Assembly: GCA_003993805.1 (NCBI GenBank)
Contig: RSEF01000005.1
Location: forward strand, 20,012,415-20,076,414
Source: Himantopus leucocephalus
Lineage: Eukaryota; Chordata; Aves; Charadriiformes; Recurvirostridae
Length of the DNA stretch: 64,000 nt
Direction: 5' to 3'
The notes under the pieces were generated by a model that was not told the DNA's origin, ran no database searches, and worked only from the letters and a program-made list of their open reading frames with translations. Positions 40,001-64,000 of this stretch are shown one piece after another. Within the stretch, counting starts at the first letter, position 1. Each line of letters opens with the position of its first letter. The translations under genes were made by a program, and so were the position numbers.

Positions 40001-43000
40001 GATCTCTGCAACGTATAATGACATATAACTAGTCAGTGTGAAAAACTGCTTTTATCAGAATGACTGGAACAGCAACTCAGATGCTTCCATTACACAAGAC
40101 AGCTGGGGCAAAGGGCATCAGCAAGCTGCTGGCCATATGGCAGGCACTGTGGTGGACCAATTATTCCAGGCTAGAAGAGCTCTTTTATATTTATCTAATA
40201 TGCTACTAGCAGTGCTGTATTTCACTCTGACTGTGCCCCTTGCTTCTTTGAATCTCCTAAGACCCTGGAATTTTTTGTAGTCTTTCTTATTGTCAAAATT
40301 AAGATATGTAAGCAGATGGTATACAGACTTTTTGCTGGTATTCCATCCTTAGATGCCTCCTATTATGATGTAAAATATACTGAGAATGACAGCTACTTAA
40401 AGTGGGGAAAAAGCCTGTAAGTCACACCAAAATAAAAACAGATTTTCAAAGGTACTGAGAACCTACAACTCCTGTCAATTCAAACAATACTAATTAGTGT
40501 GCTAGTACCCTAGGATTAATTATTCCCTTGGTTCTATTTGTGATCATCTCAAGGGACAAACCTTGTGTCTTACGTCTATTGTTGTTATCCCTCTTAAATA
40601 GGGCAAGTAAAGAGACAGCCACATTTCTCCTGCTATAGTAAAGCAGATTTTTAAAACTGCATTTATTTCACAATTTGTTGAAATTATCTTTAAAAATCTG
40701 AGTTATGTTCAGCATCTATTAATCAGCTAGTTTAAAGACAATGAAAATGAATCAGTGATGAGCTAGCTTCCATTAAATATTTTAAAGTGTATTTGTATTT
40801 TCAGGACAAAAAAAGTGAAAGAGAAAACATATTAAACTACATGTGGATTATAAACATGTTAAACTTAGAAAATATTATCATCTTAATGGGATCCTGGCAG
40901 GCAATCTCTACACTGGGAATTTGCAACAATTACCTCCAGGTGATTCCATGGAAAACTGACCCATCAAGTCTGCACACTAGATTATTATATATGTAAAATG
41001 CTTACTGATAGTCTAGCATACAAGTATCACGTGTAGCTATTACGATTGTCACATGCATTGTAATAGTCTTTGATGTATCTCTGCTTGCAGAGCGTCACAT
41101 CTTTCACAACTTAATTAAATAGAAAAAGATCAATACAGCCTTTCTTTAGATACCTAAACATTACTTAGATGCCTAACTTAAATGCCTCAGGTTCAACAGT
41201 TTTGACTTAGTGACTAGATCACGTATGGAGAATTTCTAGCTACTTGCCTCTTGGATTCAAAGACAGTGACATTTTCTCTTTTCGTACCTTACAAATGCAA
41301 CATACCTTCTTCTTTGTCCTTCCCTGTTTCCCAGCGTCCACAATTGCTGTGGTTACAGCAAATCCGTCTTGTTTGCTGCCATTCCACCGTCTGGTTTGCT
41401 TGGTTTTGTCCCCCATAAGCTTCCTGTGATCACATTACCATCTCTTCTAGTCATAACCATGATACATTCACAGGCACATTCAGAAATCACTGCTGTGAAG
41501 AAAAATGTGTGATCAGATGACAAATTTTTACATTGTTTTAGTACCAAAGCTAACTGAAACTTGAGGTATGAAACATGCCTAAATTCGTCAGTACTGGTGT
41601 TATTCACCTCACAACCTAAATGTCAGGCATATATGCAATCTCTTTTGTTCACTTCACATTCTGTAGACCTCTAACAAAGCATATGTCAGATACACCTCGC
41701 TTGCAGCGTGGAATTCTACATTTTAACCTGAAATATTACACTGATACTTTTCAGCACAGCATCAAACTGTTCTTTCTGCTTACGTATCATAGAACATATA
41801 TAATAGGCAAACAAATTCTGTTCATACATCCAAGTAGCAACTTCAGTTTAGTTCATTTTATTGGTAAATTAATGAATCATATGAATAATCTCTGTATATC
41901 AGTCTAGAGCCATACTGACGTATTTAGCTCCAGACATATATCCAAAATTTTTACTGGCAATGAATAATAGCCTGATTTTCCAGTCCTGTTGGGCAGCCAA
42001 CATTTTTAATTACCTTTAAGTTTCTGAAAATTCAATTGGTTTGAAAAACCAGTTCATTTAGGATTCCTTTCTTTCCACAGAATCAGAACATATAAAATTA
42101 CCTCTATTGTATCAAGGTATTTCTTGGATCAAGCATCTATGTTTATACATGCAAACATCCAGCAAGCCAATTAAGCACTTGACTAAAGCACATGTGACTA
42201 AGTCATACTGGATGGATGACCCATTTAAAAGCTTAAGAGCTTCTGATTTTAACAACAGAAAAAAAATATTGCTGTGTCTAGCTTTAAATCTTTTCTTATG
42301 CAGAATGAAGCATGAATGGGCAAAATCATGTTTCAAAATACATGCTTTATTAACTGCTATTAGGTAAATGCTTCAGGCAACACTGCTAATAATAAAGAGA
42401 ACGAATGCAGAACAACAACAAAGCTTACTTATTGGTGCTCTAACCTGAAAGAAAATCAAATAAAAGCAAATGCATTAACAAAAGAAAATTGCATTTATAT
42501 GATGTGAAATAATTTTAATAATGTAGTTTCTAGGAATAAAAATACAAAACTCAGATATCCAGGATGCTAAATACATGTTTGAATACCTTACCGCCCAAAA
42601 GGAGTCGCATTTCTCATTCTATTATTGTTCTTCTTTCAGTTATCTCAAGAAGTATATTGCAGCTGTCTTTCCAGCACTAAATATGAAATACAAGTTCTTG
42701 ATGATGATGATCAGGAGTACGGTTTATGAAAATCAATACATTATTGCAAAACATGAATGAAATTCTCTTTTTTGGTAAAGATACTGCAAAATTTATTTTA
42801 GTCTAGGACTGGTGTATCCATTGATATCCATTGACATTTACTAACCGCATACACTATTAAAGTTTGAAGACGTCTGCTCCAGAATCACTGAAGTCTTTAT
42901 TGTCTGTGCTGAATGAAAGAAGCAGAGGAAAAGAAAAAACATACAGTTTGAAACTTAAAAACTATTATTATTCTAACACACTTTTCTATCTATGAGGTTA

Positions 43001-46000
43001 GTCTTTTTCTCTAGTGGTTTAAATTAAGACCTTGCCTTCATACCTACAGCGGAGGATGGCGGAAAATTACAAACACAAAAAGAGGTTTCCTATCTGCCTT
43101 TTCCTGGTTTTCTTCTGTATGTATTTTCTTAGAAGTCCTCATTTTCCCTCTGCTGTGCATCTCAGTATCTCACTCTGTCAACTGACAGCCCAGTATACAT
43201 GTGCTATTTCCCATAAAAGCCAGCTTTTCCTTCCTGCCTGCTTACCTTTTCCACTAGTATCATTCTCTCAATCCTCCCTTCAAGTCCACTTCTTCTGAAG
43301 ATGTTATACTTCACAGTGTTTTCAGTGTTTTCCATTAGATCTGATGACTGACAATACAAAATGTAAAAGACTACATATAACGCAAGTTACTGAATGATAA
43401 TTTTATTATCACGATAGCTTAACCAGTAAAACCAGAAAACATATCCAACCCACATCTCCAGATACATAATTTGGATACTCTGGAAGATATAAGTTTGAAC
43501 ATCTTCAGTAGAAGGGGAAAAAAATTAAGTCTCCCAATCCTGTGATAAGTGTTCTTACCAATAAACAGTTTAATTAAAAATGAGCACTCTGTCTTGTGCT
43601 TCTCTTTTCTGATCTTTTAGAATAAAAGTCACTGTGGCCTCCATGCTCTGTGCTGAAGCTAAATGCTTTGGCTATGTAGTAGAGGTACTCTGAGTATAGC
43701 TACTCAACAGATATTGCAGAAAACATGGGAACATTTATGAATCTGATTTAATCATAAGCAGGAGGTAGGTACCAAGTCAGCCAGCTGAGGTGGCTGACAT
43801 ATGTAGCATGAAGCTTTAGGTGCCTATGTAACTTAACTAGCGAAGCAACAGAAACTATTGACCACCTCCTCGACTAATTCTAGATCATTACCTTGGGTGT
43901 AAATCACTGATCTGTGCGTAAACTTTATATACAGCGCATCTGTGCGTGTGCGTGTGAGTGAAATGACCTTGTAGTTTGTGTTTAAACTCACATACAGAAA
44001 ACAAAATACAAATGCTAAGTATTATGACTTTTAATCTCACAAAATCTTAATTAAGGGTGAAGTGTGGTTTGCATTATGCCTCAGAAAGACAGGCAGCAAC
44101 ATAGAACCAGTCTCCCCAGCTAAATAAAGATGATTAATTTGGAATTGTTTGAAGTTTGTTTACTTAATGTATATATAACAGGAGGCTTACGCAGGCAAAT
44201 AAGATGCCGCAGGAATCAAATATCAAAATAGAAGGGGGAAAAAGGAAATAAATAAAGATACCCACAGCAAGGTACCTGTGGAATTTAAACCAGTATTCAA
44301 TGCTTTCTTCACTGAAAAGATAGAAGACTAAGGCAAGATGAGAGAAAAATTTCATATTTGTTTCACACTTCACTTAGCTTTGTATACGACCTTTCTTATC
44401 AAACACAGTTGCTTGGTTTTAGAAAAGCTAAAGTGCAAACATTTTTGAAAATGCATGCCATTGATGCTGCCACCCGCTCTCCCTTGGATTTTCTTCTGCA
44501 TATTTTCTTAGCCAATATTTAATCTCTTCTTGGATTTTTTTATCCACACATAAATGTACTTATATACACATATATCCTTTCCTCTAGCATTACAGTTATA
44601 ATAAGAAGGGTTTACGGGAAGTGAAAGAGAAGCAGTTTTTGCAAGTTACTCTTACTTTGAAACAGATTTGTGACAAGCAAGTTTATCTACACGCATTTGT
44701 TGACAGGAAGTGTTAAACTTTAAAGGAAAAGCAAACAATAACTCTTCATGAAAACATCCAAATTTCCCTCATTTTGCTGGTTAAGCAAAATGAAATGTCA
44801 ATTACTTGATTTGAAAATATGTGTGCATGCACTCCTAATATTAAGTCTATAGGACTTGTCAATCCATCTTTTCTTATGAAAGAGCCATTTTTTTATAAAA
44901 CAGTCACCTTAAAAAATAAAAGCTGTATGGAAGAACACCACGTAAGTCTGAATGAGTACCTCAAAAGATTATTAAATGTTCTCAGAAATGGCTGATGGTG
45001 AGGCCTACAAGCTGAGTTTGCAGAATGGGAGCTAGCAGCTTGAAAACAAAGTTTTCTGTGGGTTAAGACCTTGTTGTGAAGCTCGGATACGTTTTTCTTT
45101 AGCTGATACTATAGAGGGTTTCTTGCCCTGTAAAAAGACTGTTTAGATCTTTGTGGATTTAGTCCTGTTTAGCTTTACCAAGGATCTTCTGAGTGCAGTG
45201 GAATTCTGGTATGTGGAAGTAATCAGTGGTTGCACAGAAGATGCAGTAGTAGGCATACTCTGATGATGTATATTTAGTATAAAAGTATTAGAAACATAGG
45301 TGATCTATCTTTCTTACGCTTCTTTATGATGTTGGTTATCACGTTGAGAAAGAAAAGATTATGAGACCTGGAGACGTGAAAGAAATGTCCCAAATAAGGC
45401 TGAAACGGAGAAAATGGAGTTTGCTGTTCTTACCACTGAGGAAAAGGAGTACCATTAGTGCTATTCCTTAAATAGCACAGACCTGAATTTGGGAGTCTTA
45501 GCCCTCTAATACATAATAACACGTACCAGATAAAGCGGTTGCCTGACTCAAATAATGAGCTGGACTATTCTTTGTATCTGTTAAAAGAAAAAAAATGTAG
45601 ACATAATCTTGCAGATAAGCATTTTCTCCATTTCATTTCTTTCTCACAGGCTATGGGTAAACAGAGGTGCTCTGCTTCATTGTTGTAATATGTACCGTGT
45701 AAAGAACCATACTGAAATTCTTATCAAGATTGAGGAGGGGGACAACACACAAACCACCACACACACAAAACTTGCTGGCTCAGTCGCTTTTATAAACCAG
45801 TACCACTGCAAACAGCATTTGGGCAATTTCTGTTTGTTCAGACAGGTCTCCTATCCGCTACGATTACCCCCAATCGTTGTCATTAGGAAAGAGCTAATAA
45901 GGGGAAAAGTATATAGAATTTAGTTTTCTAATATGCAGTTTAGTTTTCTAGCATGTATAGGTAGTCTTATCCACTTGTGTGCATCCAGGAGCCCCGTACA

Positions 46001-46689
46001 GAAGTATATAATATATATATTATATACCGGTAGCTAGACAACTTCAGCTATCTTTCCAGAGCCCAGTGTCACGTAACCCAATAGTTTAAGACAGATTATT
46101 CCCGTTGCTGAAAGGTTTTGCCTCAGAAATAGGGAAAACAACCGCCTGTTAACCACTTTTATCACCTGTAGAGCATTCTTTAGGCACAGAGCCAGGGGAC
46201 CTCCCTCAGTACTGTGACTGTTACGGTAGAAGGGACTGACCCGTGGGCTGTGGTGCAGCAAACTGTTTACCTCATAAGTTGTGAGTATAAATCAAGGAGT
46301 TTCTTATTCTTTCAGAAGTGGGCTTTTTTTAAGGTAACAAATTCAGGCCTCCAAAGAAATACTGTTTGACAAATGGGGGCATATGAGCCATGACCAATGC
46401 CTCATTTGAGGTACAGATACAAGAATGAACATTTAGCTGTACATTTGGTCACTTTGATTGGGTAGTTTAAACCATTTTTTCCCCCGCTGAGACAAACCCT
46501 GCCTCTGAAACTCCCTAAGAACTGCAGTTTTCGCAGTGCCCTCATCCTGTCATTTCCTACGCCCCTGAATAGCTTCTCCCCGATCAGCAGCTTTGGAAAA
46601 CCCCGACGTCTCAAAACGGAGAACACACCCCAAAAACTAAGCTACTTACACACCTCCACACAGCTAATTACACACTCAAACCCGAGTAA
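34081..46689. other. intergenic DNA right of the large CR1, no gene seen
   Basis: About 12.6 kb of AT-rich sequence lie between the CR1 copy and the CAT CpG island. No exon chain, tRNA, or known small RNA was recognised. A slightly less AT-rich patch at about 35.9-37.2 kb has several short open frames on both strands but no recognisable product. A TA-rich microsatellite sits at 46005-46026. Non-coding transcripts and enhancers cannot be excluded. Confidence 0.6.
46005..46026. repeat. (TA)n microsatellite
   Basis: An imperfect run of alternating T and A, about 22 bp, lies roughly 1.1 kb upstream of the CAT start codon. Confidence 0.85.
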
Positions 46690-46755
46690 CAAGGGAACAC
46701 CGCAGCCTCGCGCGCGCCGTCCCTCAGACCGAGGCGGCGGGCTGCCGCCGGCACC

Positions 46756-46770
46756 NCCCCCCCCCCCCCC
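46756..46770. repeat. poly-C run with one undetermined base
   Basis: One N at 46756 is followed by 14 C residues in the CAT CpG island. Homopolymer length here should be treated as unreliable. Confidence 0.9.
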
Positions 46771-47062
46771 GCCCCAGCGCCTGATTGACGCTCCCCTCAC
46801 CCATTCACAGCTCAAGCTGCCCGCTGGGCGCAGCGCTATTGGCCAAGGAGGTAGCGGGGGGTGGGCGCAGCGCTGGGGTAGAAGCCGTAGGAGCAGGAGC
46901 TCCCGCTACCTGCTGGTGCTGCGGGGCGCGGCGGCGGCTCCTTCGGCGGCTCCGGCTCCCCGCGGGGTGACTTCTCCGGCGCTACCTCCTCGCTGATAGC
47001 GAGCATAGTCCCGTCGGGCCGCCTCAGCCCTTGTTTCTCTCCGCACCGCCCTTCCTGCCTTT

Positions 47063-47085
47063 GGGGGAGGGAGAGGGGAGGGGGG
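47063..47085 (+). promoter_or_regulatory. G-quadruplex-type motif just upstream of the CAT start codon
   Basis: Four G-runs of 5, 3, 4 and 6 bases, separated by loops of 1, 3 and 1 bases, lie on the sense strand and end 17 bases before the CAT ATG. The pattern meets the usual G3+N1-7 rule. If transcribed, it would sit in the 5' leader. Confidence 0.7.
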
Positions 47086-47102
47086 TCGTGTAAGCTTGCA
47101 AA

Positions 47103-63768
<16,666 letters not shown>

Positions 63769-63880
63769 GTATGCTAATGATTTCTGTATTTGAATTTTGA
63801 CTGGCTGTGAATTATCTTAGCTTCCTTTGTAAACTCAACGAAGTGAAAAATTGGTCTAGATTTCCATTTGGTTTAAATAC

Positions 63881-64000
63881 TAGAATAGTTTGGGTTGGAA
63901 GGGACCTTTAAAGGTCGTGTAGTCCAAACTCCCCTGCCATAAGCAGGGACACCTTTGACTAGATGAGGTTGCTCAGAGCCCCATCCAACCTGACCTGGAA
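63881..64000 (-). mobile_element. CR1 LINE 3' end, minus strand, cut by the window edge
   Basis: Starting at TAGAATAGTTTGGGTTGGAA, the sequence is the reverse complement of the typical avian CR1 3' terminus, including the CCATCCAACCTGACCT stretch near the edge. It lies in CAT intron 12, antisense to the gene, and continues past base 64000. Confidence 0.93.

Noticed and set aside
43940..43965. GT-rich stretch as a microsatellite
   Set aside because: Too short and interrupted to count as a repeat.

Overview
The window is vertebrate nuclear DNA, most likely from a bird. It holds two recognisable protein-coding genes with GT-AG introns, two CpG-island promoters in AT-rich flanks, and CR1 non-LTR retrotransposon fragments of the kind abundant in birds and other sauropsids. 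There are no bacterial-style operons, CRISPR arrays or complete mobile elements. The species cannot be fixed from this stretch alone.

Left part (1-27780): the 5' end of ABTB2 on the minus strand. Exon 1 (25944-26808) encodes the first 288 residues plus one base. Everything to its left is the start of a very long intron 1 with no other exon that I can recognise. A CpG island at about 26830-27780 holds the promoter, with two octamer motifs flanking two CCAAT boxes, GC boxes, a 21-bp minisatellite and two short upstream ORFs.

Middle (27781-46689): about 19 kb between the head-to-head ABTB2 and CAT promoters. Its main recognisable content is a 5'-truncated, decayed CR1 copy at about 32.8-34.1 kb. 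No supported gene was found.

Right part (46690-64000): the catalase gene CAT on the plus strand. A CpG-island, TATA-less promoter is followed by twelve coding exons (47103-63768), giving 507 in-frame codons. All catalytic, heme-ligand and key NADPH-pocket residues are in place. The last exon, which in known vertebrate catalases carries about 20 residues and the peroxisomal signal, lies beyond the right edge. The ABTB2-CAT head-to-head order is also found on human chromosome 11p13.

The two genes act separately: catalase removes hydrogen peroxide in peroxisomes, and ABTB2 is an ankyrin/BTB protein linked to cullin-3 ubiquitination. The most interesting observation is that ABTB2 exon 1 reads as an H2B-like histone fold followed by an H2A-like one in a single chain, under a promoter whose octamer and CCAAT layout recalls core histone genes.
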